DNA of 64,000 bases from Rhizobiales bacterium NRL2. GTDB lineage: Bacteria; Pseudomonadota; Alphaproteobacteria; Minwuiales; Minwuiaceae. Under the pieces are notes generated by a model, which had not been told where the DNA came from, did no database searches, and worked only from the letters and a program-made list of their open reading frames with translations. Within the stretch, counting starts at the first letter, position 1. Every line of letters starts with the position of its first letter. Below, in pieces: positions 41,949-50,933 of the stretch. The stretch spans positions 3,307,001-3,371,000 of the forward strand of contig CP016093.1 in NCBI GenBank assembly GCA_001664005.1, read 5' to 3'. The position numbers and the translations under genes are program-made.

Positions 41949-43262
41949 TCAAGTGTATTGATCCGAAGCTATACTACTACTGTTGTGCCGTGGTCCCGTC
42001 CGTCGCGATGGGAACATGTCCGGAAAAAGCCCAAGGGCGATGCGACCGATGATACTCTGTGGATCGTCCTGACGGACGGCGAGCGCCGTTGCCAACTTCG
42101 CTTGAACGCTTCGGGCCTTCAGCGCTTCACTACGACCGGCAAGCTCGGCAAACCGACGCACGAGGCGCGCGTAGCGATGCCGTCGGCCGGCATAGAAGAA
42201 GGTATTCAGCACTTCGACCAGGTTCTTCTGCTGAGAGCCGACCGGATGACCGTCCAGCAGCGAAAGCAGGCAGTTTATCAGGGAATCGATGTCGGCCTCT
42301 TCGAGCGCGTAACTATCGGTGTCGCCGAGAGACAGCTTGGTGACGAGCTCGGCGAGAAGCGTTTCACGCTCCGGCCATCGCGTACCGTGGTCGCCAGTGG
42401 CGGCTCGCCATCGGGTGAGAAAATCTTCATGCCAGGGCGGCGCCGGCGCGACGGCAAAAGCGCGGCCACTCGGGAGCCAGTACAGCTCGGACAGTCTGAC
42501 GAGCTTGGACATCCACACATGATCGCGCGTCCAGAATGCGCGAAGAACTACCTCGCCTTCTTGCCGGGAGAGGCGGACCGTCTCGTCATCCATCGCGAAC
42601 AGGTTTTTGTTGTGCGAATAGAATATGTCCTCGAAGGAGCTGAGCAGGCGGCCATCCACGGGCGGCGGCTCGAAATTCCACGTCAGCCACAGAAGCCGAT
42701 AGGCCTGGCTGTCATAGAAATCCTCGCGCTGGATGATGATCGGGATCTGCGTCGTCGCGAGCTGGACCTCCACGACGATCGGCGAGCCGTCGTAGACGGC
42801 ACGCACATCGGGGCGCCGACGGCCACTGTCGGTGACAAGATATTCGTCAACGATCACGCTGCCCGGTCTGGTGCGGGCATCCGCGTTCAGCAACTCCCCG
42901 ACAATGTTCTTGATCTTCGCGTGGAGCGGGCTCTCTTGAGCGCCGTCGAACTGCCGGCCACTGATGCCATCCACGTCAGACGGCACCCCTGTCCACCATG
43001 GGCAGTCCTCGGGGGCGCCGGGATGATGCTTCCAATATGGGAGGCCGGTACGCGGCTCGCGCGGCGCATAAACCGCGTGCCCGCATAGACCACACGCATA
43101 GCGCGGCCGATGATCGAGCCGGGCCCTGGTCGCCAGTCTGCGGATGACTTGATAGTCATCCTTATGCATGCCCATCAAGTCTTCACTGGAGATGGACTGC
43201 ATGGTCTCCAGATCGACAGCTTGTTTCAGCGTTCTTCTGAATCGCCGTTCCGCCATAGCCAC
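41949..43262 (-). CDS. DUF6035-like PD-(D/E)xK nuclease family protein with CoiA-like zinc region
   Basis: This is a 437-residue protein. A zinc-binding start (CGLCGHAVY at 57-65, YWKHHPGAPEDCPWW near 77-90) precedes a nuclease-like core: SPLHAKIK with His114, Asp152 in RRPDVRAVYDG and Glu165-x-Gln167 in VVEVQL. Thus D-(x)n-E-x-Q replaces the common ExK, as in CoiA-type proteins. The C-terminal half is helical and unassigned. It is the first gene of the leftward nuclease pair; 241 bases separate it from the divergent AbiE operators. Confidence 0.72.
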   Translation of the reverse strand: MAMAERRFRRTLKQAVDLETMQSISSEDLMGMHKDDYQVIRRLATRARLDHRPRYACGLCGHAVYAPREPRTGLPYWKHHPGAPEDCPWWTGVPSDVDGISGRQFDGAQESPLHAKIKNIVGELLNADARTRPGSVIVDEYLVTDSGRRRPDVRAVYDGSPIVVEVQLATTQIPIIIQREDFYDSQAYRLLWLTWNFEPPPVDGRLLSSFEDIFYSHNKNLFAMDDETVRLSRQEGEVVLRAFWTRDHVWMSKLVRLSELYWLPSGRAFAVAPAPPWHEDFLTRWRAATGDHGTRWPERETLLAELVTKLSLGDTDSYALEEADIDSLINCLLSLLDGHPVGSQQKNLVEVLNTFFYAGRRHRYARLVRRFAELAGRSEALKARSVQAKLATALAVRQDDPQSIIGRIALGLFPDMFPSRRTGPRHNSSSIASDQYT

Positions 43263-43503
43263 GAACAGTCTCGATCAGTTCTCGCTCTCTGGCATGGAGC
43301 GACCGGCATCATATCGGGGAATCCATTCTATGAGGATTTGTATCGCAGAGGGCTGGGAGGGCCGGCCCTCTCGATACCCCTGCGTTGCCGCGACGCTCCG
43401 GCGCTTGGTACCCCGCGCTGGGCGGTGCAGAACTCGGGGCCATTGATCCATGACTGTCGGCGCATGTTCCGCCTTCAGAAGTACCTTGAACCTCGACCAT
43501 TTT

Positions 43504-43530
43504 GTCCGAAGAATGTCGCATTCTTCGGAC
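43504..43530. promoter_or_regulatory. AbiE operator 1 (perfect inverted repeat)
   Basis: Arms GTCCGAAGAATG and CATTCTTCGGAC pair perfectly around TCG. This is the upstream one of two similar repeats whose centres are 39 bases apart, before the AbiEi antitoxin. Type IV AbiEi antitoxins are known to repress their own operon by binding inverted repeats. Confidence 0.75.
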
Positions 43531-43542
43531 TCTCTTGCATCT

Positions 43543-43569
43543 GTCCGAAAAATGTATCATATTTCGGAC
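43543..43569. promoter_or_regulatory. AbiE operator 2 (inverted repeat abutting the start codon)
   Basis: Arms GTCCGAAAAATG and CATATTTCGGAC flank TAT, with one mismatch relative to a perfect dyad. The outer GTCCGAA/TTCGGAC is the same as in operator 1. It ends at the base before ATG 43570. A TTGCAT (43535-43540) and TCATAT or CATATT could form the promoter, which would put transcription start at or near the ATG. Confidence 0.7.
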
Positions 43570-44238
43570 ATGCCTTCCATGACGCGAAAGAGCGACCTCC
43601 GCTCCCGGTTGCTCGACCGGATTGAATCCAACCCCGATCAGGTCTGGACACCCGGCGACTTCGCCGACCTCGGCAGCCGCGCCGCTATAGACAAGACCCT
43701 GCAGCGCCTCGCGTCCGCCGGCGAACTGCGCCGAATCGACCGAGGCCTCTACGACAAGCCGCGTAAGAACGAGCTGACCGGTCGCCCGACCGTCCCGGAC
43801 TATCGCGCCGTCATCCGCGCCGTCGCCCGCCGCGACAAAGCGCGTACCGTCATCGACGGTATGACCGCCGCCAATGATCTTGGACTCACCACCGCCGTGC
43901 CGGCCCGGATCGAAGTGCTCGTGGATGCGCGCCTGAAACCGATCAAGCTCGGCAGTCAGGAGATCCATTTCAAGTTCGCCGCGCCCAGCCGCCTCTACTG
44001 GGCCGATCGGCCTGCCGTGCGCGTTGTCCAGGCGCTACACTGGATGCAGGACATGCTGGACCAGGATAGCGAGCGTCGGCGCGTCCGGACCGTGTTGCGC
44101 CGCCTCTTCGCCGACCCTCGACATGGCCAAGCGATCCGCGACGATCTGCGGGCCGGCCTCTCCGCCTTGCCGATCTGGATGCAGGAGTTCCTGCGCGGGC
44201 TGCTGGACCCAGCCGAGACGGACGAGGCACGGCAATGA
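43570..44238 (+). CDS. abiEi: AbiEi-like antitoxin (DUF6088 family)
   Basis: This is the antitoxin and transcriptional repressor of a type IV toxin-antitoxin pair, about 222 residues. The N-terminal winged helix-turn-helix reads WTPGDFADLGSRAAIDKTL then LRRIDRGLYDKP; the C-terminal domain (LGLTTAVPARIEVLVDAR, IHFKFAAPSRLYW) is the usual AbiEi antitoxin part. ATG 43570 abuts operator 2; ATG 43579 is an alternative start. The longer frame from 43450 would translate both operators and is rejected. It overlaps the toxin gene by 4 bases. Confidence 0.85.
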   Translation: MPSMTRKSDLRSRLLDRIESNPDQVWTPGDFADLGSRAAIDKTLQRLASAGELRRIDRGLYDKPRKNELTGRPTVPDYRAVIRAVARRDKARTVIDGMTAANDLGLTTAVPARIEVLVDARLKPIKLGSQEIHFKFAAPSRLYWADRPAVRVVQALHWMQDMLDQDSERRRVRTVLRRLFADPRHGQAIRDDLRAGLSALPIWMQEFLRGLLDPAETDEARQ

Positions 44239-45278
44239 CCTCCGCGGCCTTCAAACAGATCATCACTGCAGCGCCGCGTGACCGGCTCGACCTGTTTCTC
44301 GCTACCGCCAATCGGCTCAGCGCGCCAGTCGGCAATGTCGAAAAAGACTTCTGGGTCTGCTGGACGCTGAACGCGCTCTATCATGAACGACCGGCTGACG
44401 GACCACGGCTCCTGTTCAAGGGCGGCACCTCGCTGTCGAAAGCCTATGGCCTGATCCGGCGTTTTTCCGAAGACATCGACGTTACCGTTTTTCGCGACGA
44501 CCTGGACGAGACGGCATCGGTCGAGGAACTTGAGGCCCTGTCGAACAAGAAGCGTCGGGCCAGACTGGATGCAATCCGGGACGCATGCCGGGCTTACATC
44601 ACCGACCCGCTCCGGGAATTCCTCAGCGCCCAACTCGCCGACGCCACCGGCGGCGCCGGCCATATTGAGATCGACGAAGCCGATCCGGACGGCCAGACAT
44701 TGCTCGTCTGGTATCCCGAGGTCGAGCCGCGCGATGATGCCTATGTCCGACCAGCCGTGCGAATCGAATCCGGCGCAAAATCGGCTCTCGATCCCAACCG
44801 CCCCGTCACGGTCCGGCCTTATATCAGTGAGGAAACCGAAGGGTTGGACCTGACGATTGCCAGCGTGACCACCATCGAAGCGACCCGTACCTTCTGGGAC
44901 AAGGTCGTGATCGCCCATGGGCTACGCCGCTGGCACGAACGGCGCGGCGTCCTCCGCCAGGAAGGCCAACGTGTATCGCGGCATTATTACGACCTCCATT
45001 GCCTGCTGGACTCGGAGGTCGGAAAAACGGCACTCGCGGACCGCGACCTCGGTGCCGACTGCGTGCGCCATGCACGCATGTTTTTCAACCGTCCCGATTT
45101 TGATCTCGCAAACGCGGTTCCCGGCACATTCGCAATCGCCCCCACTACCGGGATGATTGACGCCCTCCGCCGCGACTACGCGAACACCACCGCCATGATC
45201 TTTGGAGCGGCTCCCGAATTCGAGAAGATTCTGGCATCCGCCAAGAAGATCGAGCAGGTTCTAAATGATGGAGCTTAG
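44235..45278 (+). CDS. abiEii: AbiEii nucleotidyltransferase toxin
   Basis: This 347-residue toxin is of the DNA polymerase beta-like nucleotidyltransferase fold. The motif GGTSLSK (63-69) followed by Asp80-x-Asp82 in FSEDIDVTVF is the GSx(n)DxD active site of AbiEii, whose relatives block growth by modifying tRNA with pyrimidines. A further conserved block VEKDFWVCW lies at 35-43. The pair provides phage resistance and stabilises the element. It is convergent with DUF736, 38 bases apart. Confidence 0.87.
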   Translation: MTSAAFKQIITAAPRDRLDLFLATANRLSAPVGNVEKDFWVCWTLNALYHERPADGPRLLFKGGTSLSKAYGLIRRFSEDIDVTVFRDDLDETASVEELEALSNKKRRARLDAIRDACRAYITDPLREFLSAQLADATGGAGHIEIDEADPDGQTLLVWYPEVEPRDDAYVRPAVRIESGAKSALDPNRPVTVRPYISEETEGLDLTIASVTTIEATRTFWDKVVIAHGLRRWHERRGVLRQEGQRVSRHYYDLHCLLDSEVGKTALADRDLGADCVRHARMFFNRPDFDLANAVPGTFAIAPTTGMIDALRRDYANTTAMIFGAAPEFEKILASAKKIEQVLNDGA

Positions 45279-45316
45279 CCGAAAATCGCGACATCGCCTG
45301 TATCGCGCGACCGAAA

Positions 45317-45637
45317 TCATTCGAGCCGCCGTCGCGTCCATACGAGCTGGGCCATCCCACCGTCAGCGGCCTCAAACATGGCCGCAGAGATCGGTTCCAC
45401 CATACTCGGATCGTCCAGGCGAACGCTGAGATAGTCCCGCGGGTTTTCTCCGCTCGTGCGCTCGCGCCAGGCAGCCCCGAGTTCCGAGCGCCCGGCGAAC
45501 ACCCGGAAGTCCGGTGCCCGGTCGTTGTCGCGGTTGTCGTTGGGGACGAACCGCGCCTTCACGTCGATGGTGAGTGTGCGGATGGTCCCGGTCCAACCGC
45601 CGTCCTTGGTGGGCGTAAATGTCCCGATGATCGACAT
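45317..45637 (-). CDS. DUF736 protein
   Basis: This 106-residue protein starts IGTFTPTKDGGWTGTIRTLT, the DUF736 signature, and contains DFRVFAGRSELGAAW and YLSVRLDDP. It is a small beta-rich protein common next to trb genes in ICEs of alphaproteobacteria; its role in transfer is not known. Last backbone gene of the leftward transfer operon before the AbiE cargo. GGAAGGAGG lies just before the ATG. Confidence 0.9.
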   Translation of the reverse strand: MSIIGTFTPTKDGGWTGTIRTLTIDVKARFVPNDNRDNDRAPDFRVFAGRSELGAAWRERTSGENPRDYLSVRLDDPSMVEPISAAMFEAADGGMAQLVWTRRRLE

Positions 45638-45661
45638 GGCTTTGCCTCCTTCCGTTAACGG

Positions 45662-45895
45662 TTAGCCGCGCTTCGGGGACGAGCGCTCTCGTCGCGCCTT
45701 CGCAAATCCGCGGTCGGCGGCGAGGAAGCTCTCCAGCATGTAGGGGATGAGCTCGGCGACGGGCTCCGCCTCGCCATAGGTCTCGCGGTAGAGCTCGGCA
45801 TAGGCCTGGAGCGCCTTGTTCAGCTCGGGCGTGACCGTGACGGTGATCTTGACCGGCGTCCGGTCGGGGAGCTTGGACAGCTTCAGGTCGGGCAT
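45662..45895 (-). CDS. DUF2274 protein
   Basis: This 77-residue protein begins MPDLKLSKLPDRTPVKITV and continues TPELNKALQAYAELYRETYG, a ribbon-helix-helix-like pattern typical of DUF2274, found after trbI in many ICEs. It may bind DNA and regulate the transfer genes. Spacing to trbI is 16 bases, so it is in the same operon. Confidence 0.88.
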   Translation of the reverse strand: MPDLKLSKLPDRTPVKITVTVTPELNKALQAYAELYRETYGEAEPVAELIPYMLESFLAADRGFAKARRERSSPKRG

Positions 45896-45911
45896 GGCTC
45901 TATTTCCTCCG

Positions 45912-47165
45912 TCAGCCGCGATAGGGTCTCAGCACCAGGTCCTTGTGGACGATGACACGCAGCGGCCAGCCAGGCCGGACGGTGATGGTCGGCTGGATGT
46001 TGAGGTTGCGCTCGGTGATGCGCTGGCCGGCGCGGTTGGCGTCGCGCTGGGCGGACTCGCGGATCGCCCGGAGGAGATCGCCTTCCTCCCCGCCGAAGGT
46101 CAGCTCGGTGCCGACGCCCAGCAGCGTCGAGAGCGCCACGCCGGCGACCAGCCGCCAGGTGTGGTAGTCGACCTCGTCCTCGAGCCCGGCATAGCCCGCG
46201 GTGTCGGTCGCCGGCAGGTTCTCGATCACGACCGAGGAGCCGTCCGGCATAACGATCCGGTTCCAGATCACCAGCGCCCGGCTCTGGCCGAAGGCGACGA
46301 CACTGTCGTACTTACCGATCAGGCGCGCGCCCTGCGGGATCAGGAGATGCCGGCCGGTCGGCGTGTCGTAGACGTTACCGGTGACCTGGGCGATAACCAG
46401 TCCCGGCAGGTCGGAGTTGATGCCTGTAACGAGGCTCGCCGGGATCGCCGTGCCGGCCATCACCACGTAGGGCGAGATGAGATCCTGTAACGGATGCGGG
46501 TTGTAGACGGCGTCGTCGACACGCTGCTCCAGGAAGTCGAGCTTGCGGCCCTGATGGTTCTGGTCGCGAGTCGGGTCGAGCGCGAGGCGGTTGCCGGCAT
46601 CCGAATCTACGGTCGAGCGATCGGTACCCTGCCCCGCTGCCGGGTTCGTCGTTGTATCGTCAGCTCCCTGCCGTGCGGAGATCTGAAAGAACACTTCCGA
46701 CTCGCGTGCCTTCCGCGCCTGCTGCGCGAGACGCAGGCGTTCGGCCCGGGCGGCATCGGCTTCCGGGTCGGGGCGGAACGCCGTGCCCGCACCCCCCGGC
46801 GGGACCACGCCGAGGTTGCGCTCCATGTCGACCACGGGCGGCCCGACGTCGCCGGGTAGCGGCGGTCCGAGTGCGGGCGCCGACTTCGGCATGTCCCCAT
46901 AATCACGGGGCAGCTCGGCCAAACCTTCGGCGGTCGGCTTGTTCTGGGTGCTGTAGAGTTCGTCGCCGCGCCGGTCCTCGCGGAACGTCGGCGGGTCGAG
47001 CGCGACCAGTGTCGCGCCGAGAATCGCCGCCGAGCCGAGTGCCGCACCCGCAATCAGGACCTTGCGGTTGAAGCGCGTGACGGGCCGCGGCCGGGCTCGC
47101 AGCGTCAAGCTCTCCGGGTCGGTCTTCGGCGGGTTGCCGCCCGGTTCGGCCTGGTCCGACATCAC
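45912..47165 (-). CDS. trbI: Type IV secretion protein TrbI (VirB10-like)
   Basis: This 417-residue component spans both membranes in the channel core. One N-terminal helix (about 32-50, RKVLIAGAALGSAAILGATL) precedes a Pro-rich periplasmic linker; the C-terminal TrbI/VirB10 domain carries PLQDLISPYVVMAGTAIPA, RLIGKYDSVVAFGQ and a WNRIVMPDGSS block. It overlaps trbG by 4 bases. Confidence 0.93.
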   Translation of the reverse strand: MMSDQAEPGGNPPKTDPESLTLRARPRPVTRFNRKVLIAGAALGSAAILGATLVALDPPTFREDRRGDELYSTQNKPTAEGLAELPRDYGDMPKSAPALGPPLPGDVGPPVVDMERNLGVVPPGGAGTAFRPDPEADAARAERLRLAQQARKARESEVFFQISARQGADDTTTNPAAGQGTDRSTVDSDAGNRLALDPTRDQNHQGRKLDFLEQRVDDAVYNPHPLQDLISPYVVMAGTAIPASLVTGINSDLPGLVIAQVTGNVYDTPTGRHLLIPQGARLIGKYDSVVAFGQSRALVIWNRIVMPDGSSVVIENLPATDTAGYAGLEDEVDYHTWRLVAGVALSTLLGVGTELTFGGEEGDLLRAIRESAQRDANRAGQRITERNLNIQPTITVRPGWPLRVIVHKDLVLRPYRG

Positions 47166-48181
47166 CGGACCTCCGTCTCGTCCCGCGCCGGCGCCGCGTT
47201 CACCTGGCGCCCGTCCGTGCGATTGATCCGGACCACCTGTTGCGGATCCTCGCCGAGGCGAAGCTCGGCCGCGGCGAACAGGCGGTCGACGATGTAGTAG
47301 TTGCCGCGTACCCGGTAGTTGACGAGCTCCGCCCCGCCCTCGGGGCCGACCACGAACAGTGGCGGCGCCTCGCCCTGGTCGATGCGCCGGGGGAACTCGA
47401 TGTAGACCTTATAGGTGTCGTCGAACGCCCGCAGCGGTCGCCACGGCGGATTGTCGCCGGTGATCTCATAGCGGAAGCGCAGGCGATCGAGCGCGAGATC
47501 CTGCGCGACACTCTGCGTCTCGTTCGCCCGCTCGTTCTGCCGGCGGAGGGTGACGAGCTCTTCCTGCGGATAGTGCCAGGAGACCGAGGCCATGTAGGTC
47601 TCCTCGGTGCTCTCCAACTCCAGGTGATAGGCGCGCCGGTCAGTGGTGATGACGAGGTTGGTCCGCAGGTCCGGCGCCACCGGCTTCACCAGCACATGGA
47701 CCTGCTGCCGCTCACCGGTGCCGCTGGTGGTATCGCCCACCACCCAGCGCACCGTGTCGCCGGCCGAGACCGCGACCAGCTCCTCACCCGGCTGCAGCGC
47801 AATGTCGCTCACCTGCTCCGGCGACGCATAGAGGCGGTAGAGCGCGCCCTTCGTGAAGGGGTAGACTTGGATTGCGTTGATATAGCCGTCCTCGGTCGGC
47901 TCCAGGCGCGCGGCATCGTTCGCGTCGTCGACCCGATCCTTCGGCGGCCTCTTGTCGGGCGAGGCCGGCTCGTCCTTCGGCGCCGGCTTGAGCTGACCGG
48001 GCAGCGGCAACGGTTCGGGCACCGCGACGATCTCAACCGGCTTCGGCGGCTCGGGCTCGACGGCGGCAGACGCAAAATCGCCGGTATCGTAGGTGATCTC
48101 CGGGGGCGGCGTGCCCTTGGCGGCACAGGCAGCGAGCGCCAGCGCCGACACGCCGCAGAGCAGGATGCGAACAGGAGTCAT
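47162..48181 (-). CDS. trbG: Type IV secretion protein TrbG (VirB9-like)
   Basis: This 339-residue outer-membrane-associated protein. The start at 48181 gives a lipoprotein signal sequence with lipobox LAAC (ILLCGVSALALAAC). A Pro-rich spacer precedes the VirB9/TrbG domain with VYPFTKGALYRLYASPEQV and PGEELVAVSAGDTVRW. The longer upstream frame is rejected because it overlaps trbF and lacks the signal. It overlaps its neighbours by 4 bases each. Confidence 0.92.
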   Translation of the reverse strand: MTPVRILLCGVSALALAACAAKGTPPPEITYDTGDFASAAVEPEPPKPVEIVAVPEPLPLPGQLKPAPKDEPASPDKRPPKDRVDDANDAARLEPTEDGYINAIQVYPFTKGALYRLYASPEQVSDIALQPGEELVAVSAGDTVRWVVGDTTSGTGERQQVHVLVKPVAPDLRTNLVITTDRRAYHLELESTEETYMASVSWHYPQEELVTLRRQNERANETQSVAQDLALDRLRFRYEITGDNPPWRPLRAFDDTYKVYIEFPRRIDQGEAPPLFVVGPEGGAELVNYRVRGNYYIVDRLFAAAELRLGEDPQQVVRINRTDGRQVNAAPARDETEVR

Positions 48182-48873
48182 GGCGATTCTCCGGGGTTGA
48201 GCTCGCGCGACCAGTCGAGGCCGTGCACGTAGATGCCAAGCGGGTTCTTGCGCAGCGTCGCCACCTCGCGCGGCTGGCGGATGACGATGGAGAGGATGCC
48301 GGTCCAGCGCTCGGTCTTGGCGAGGCTGCCGCCCTCCCAGGTCCGCTCGGTCCATTTCACCTGGAAGGACTCGTCCGAGGCGCGCACCACGCTCGTCACC
48401 TCGACGGAGACGCTGCGCTCGCCCACCGCCTTGAACGGGTCGTTGACGCGGGCGAACTCGTTGAGGGTCTGGGCGGCTCGGTCGGTGGCGTAGTCGTAGG
48501 CCTCGAGCCAGCGCTTGCGCACGACGATGGGGTCGATGGAGAGCGAGCGGACGTTGCGCACGAAGCGCGCCAGATGGTGGGCGATCTGGGCATCGGTCGG
48601 CTCGTAGGGCTGGATGGCCGGCGCCACGGCCTGGGCGGCGCCGAGCGCGTCAACCTCGACGACATAGGGCGTGATCCGGCTCTGCGCCGACTGCCAGATG
48701 AGGGCTCCCGCGAATCCGGTGGCGAGCGTCAGGCAGAAGAACGCCATGAGGCGCCAGTTCCGCGCCTGCACGCGCGCCGAGCCGAGACGTTCGTCCCAGA
48801 GCTGGGCCGCTTTCTGGTACGGGGTGACGGGCTCGGGGGTATCGCCATAGCGGTTGGTCGCACGCCGGAACAT
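48178..48873 (-). CDS. trbF: Type IV secretion protein TrbF (VirB8-like)
   Basis: This 231-residue inner-membrane protein has one N-terminal helix (about 42-63, RLMAFFCLTLATGFAGALIW) and a periplasmic domain with TPYVVEVDALG and RFVRNVRSLSIDPIVVRKRW, the VirB8/TrbF pattern. It is thought to nucleate the channel at the inner membrane. Confidence 0.92.
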   Translation of the reverse strand: MFRRATNRYGDTPEPVTPYQKAAQLWDERLGSARVQARNWRLMAFFCLTLATGFAGALIWQSAQSRITPYVVEVDALGAAQAVAPAIQPYEPTDAQIAHHLARFVRNVRSLSIDPIVVRKRWLEAYDYATDRAAQTLNEFARVNDPFKAVGERSVSVEVTSVVRASDESFQVKWTERTWEGGSLAKTERWTGILSIVIRQPREVATLRKNPLGIYVHGLDWSRELNPGESP

Positions 48874-48876
48874 GGC

Positions 48877-50199
48877 TCACTCCCTCTCGGACAGGTCGGG
48901 ATTGGCGCCGGCGCCGGGCCGGTCCCCTTCCCGAACCGCCTGCTCGGTCGAATGAAGGCGGGCGCGGCGGCGCTGCTCCGCGCGCAGGCGCCGCGCCCAC
49001 ATCGGGACACCACCATCGCCCGGCGACGCAGAGGCGATTGCGGGACCACCTGCCGATCGCCCGCCACCGGTCGCCTGCCACGCCGCAGCGCGGCCGCGCT
49101 GCGCGCTCTCGGTGAAGCCGCCGACCATGTGCGCGCCGGCGGCACGGGCCGTGCCAGCCCCTGCGCTGGCGACACCGGCCATACCGGCAGCCACGCCAGC
49201 CGCACCGGTGGCGCCCGACGCGGCCTTGCCCATCCCGTAGGCCGCACCGGTGCCGGCAGAGAGCGCCGTCCCGGCGCGCACGGCGGACAATCCGCCCGCA
49301 CCGGCCATACGGGTGATACCGAGCGCGGCCGTGCCGCCGGCGAGCGTGCCCCCGGCCACCGCGCCCGCCGTGCCGACGGCGGCACCGGCCCCCAGTTGAG
49401 GTGCGCCGGAGACCAGGCCAGCGGCAATGCCGGGCCCGAAGATGCCGAGACCGAACAGCGCGAGTGAGGCCAGCACCATGGACATCGCCTGCTCGAGGCT
49501 GGGCTCCTCGCCGTCGAGCGCGCCGATGAAGTCGCCGAACAGGGTGGTGCCGATGCCGATGATGACGGCGAGCACCATCACCTTGATGCCGGAGGCGACC
49601 ACGTTGCCGAGCACCCGCTCGGCGAGGAAAGCTGTCTTGTTCCAGAGCGCGAAGGGCACCAGCACGAAGCCGGCAAGCGTGGTCAGCTTGAATTCGATGA
49701 TGGTGATGAAGAGCTGGATGGCGAGAATGAAGAAGGCGAGCACGACCACCAGCCAGGCGAAGACCAGCACGACGATCGTCACCGCGTTGTCGAAGAAGGT
49801 GGTGAAGCCGAGGAGCTCGCCCGCCTGCCGGATCAACGGATAGGCGGCCTCGAACCCAGTGCCGGCAACGAAACCGGGCCTGAGAAGATCACCGGCACTG
49901 AGGCTGTTGTTGGTCGCCTGCAGGCCGAGGCCCGAAAATGAATCGAAGATGGTGCTGGCAAAGAACTGCCAATTGTTCAGGATCAGCGCGAAGGCGCCGA
50001 TGTAGAGCACCTTGCGGATGAGCCGGGCGAGGACGTTGGAGCCCTCGTCCAGCGCCCACCAGAGTCCGGCGAGCGTGATGTCGATGGCGACCAGGATGGA
50101 AGTGAGGAACGCGACGTCGCCCGTCAGCAGACCGAAGCCCGAGTCGATATAGGTGACGAAGGTCTGCGTGAAGCGGTCGATGACGTTGATGTCGTCCAT
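48877..50199 (-). CDS. trbL: Type IV secretion protein TrbL (VirB6-like)
   Basis: This 440-residue polytopic protein begins MDDINVIDRFTQTFVTYIDSG (N-terminal pattern of TrbL). Six or so membrane helices lie between about 30 and 250, followed by a long Gly/Ala-rich low-complexity tail (250-370) and a charged C-terminus. It lies 20 bases downstream of trbJ; no trbK-like lipoprotein gene fits between them. Confidence 0.92.
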   Translation of the reverse strand: MDDINVIDRFTQTFVTYIDSGFGLLTGDVAFLTSILVAIDITLAGLWWALDEGSNVLARLIRKVLYIGAFALILNNWQFFASTIFDSFSGLGLQATNNSLSAGDLLRPGFVAGTGFEAAYPLIRQAGELLGFTTFFDNAVTIVVLVFAWLVVVLAFFILAIQLFITIIEFKLTTLAGFVLVPFALWNKTAFLAERVLGNVVASGIKVMVLAVIIGIGTTLFGDFIGALDGEEPSLEQAMSMVLASLALFGLGIFGPGIAAGLVSGAPQLGAGAAVGTAGAVAGGTLAGGTAALGITRMAGAGGLSAVRAGTALSAGTGAAYGMGKAASGATGAAGVAAGMAGVASAGAGTARAAGAHMVGGFTESAQRGRAAAWQATGGGRSAGGPAIASASPGDGGVPMWARRLRAEQRRRARLHSTEQAVREGDRPGAGANPDLSERE

Positions 50200-50219
50200 G
50201 GCCAGTCGCCTCGCTCACC

Positions 50220-50933
50220 TCAGTCAAGCGGCGTGTAGGCCTTGCCGTCGCCGAGGAAGCGGTCGAACTGGGCCCGCGCCTGCTCCTGAGCGGCGGCCGT
50301 CCGGGCGCGCTCCAGCGCCTCGGCCCGGTATTGCGCGGCGACCAGCTCCTGGGTCTGGAGCTGCTGCTTGGTCGAGAGCGCGACGAGTTGGTTGGTCGCC
50401 TGTTGCGCCTGGAGACTGCCGATGGCGGCCTGGGACTCGGCGACGAGGCGCGCGAGCTCGCCGCTATCGGCCTCCACGTTCTGCACGACCTCGGCCTGCA
50501 CCAGCATGGTCTGGCGCAGCGCGTCCATCGAATGCTCCCAGCGGCCGCGCGCGTCGCGGGCGAGCTCGTCGGTGGTGACGGTCGCCGCGTACTCCTTGGG
50601 GTAAAGCCGCGCGAATTCCTGCTCGGTGCGATCGACCCGAAACGCGATGCCCTCGGCCTGCGCCATCAGCAGGTTGATCCGGCCGAGCGCCGCCTGGATC
50701 GCGCCGAGGGAGGAATAGTCGAGGCGCTCCAGGTGCTTCGCCATATTCTGCAGCATCAGCACCTGGTTCTGCAGGCTGCGGATCTGGTTGTTGATCTGCT
50801 GCAGTGCCCGGGCGGCCTGCAGGACGTTTTGGCTGTAGTTGGAGGGATCGAACACGGTCAGCGCCTGCGCCGGCTGGATCGAGACAAGGGCGAAACACAT
50901 CGCGAGGCACACAACAGCGAGATGCCGCTTCAT
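50220..50933 (-). CDS. trbJ: Type IV secretion protein TrbJ (VirB5-like)
   Basis: This 237-residue periplasmic or pilus-tip protein has a Sec signal peptide (HLAVVCLAMCFALVS, cleavage near PAQA-L) and then the TrbJ opening TVFDPSNYSQNVLQAARALQ and long helices with QNQVLMLQNMAKHLERL. The overlap with trbE is 4 bases. Confidence 0.92.
   Translation of the reverse strand: MKRHLAVVCLAMCFALVSIQPAQALTVFDPSNYSQNVLQAARALQQINNQIRSLQNQVLMLQNMAKHLERLDYSSLGAIQAALGRINLLMAQAEGIAFRVDRTEQEFARLYPKEYAATVTTDELARDARGRWEHSMDALRQTMLVQAEVVQNVEADSGELARLVAESQAAIGSLQAQQATNQLVALSTKQQLQTQELVAAQYRAEALERARTAAAQEQARAQFDRFLGDGKAYTPLD

Noticed and set aside
43450-43569. Longer start for the AbiEi antitoxin
   Set aside because: It would translate both perfect operator repeats; the domain begins after 43570.
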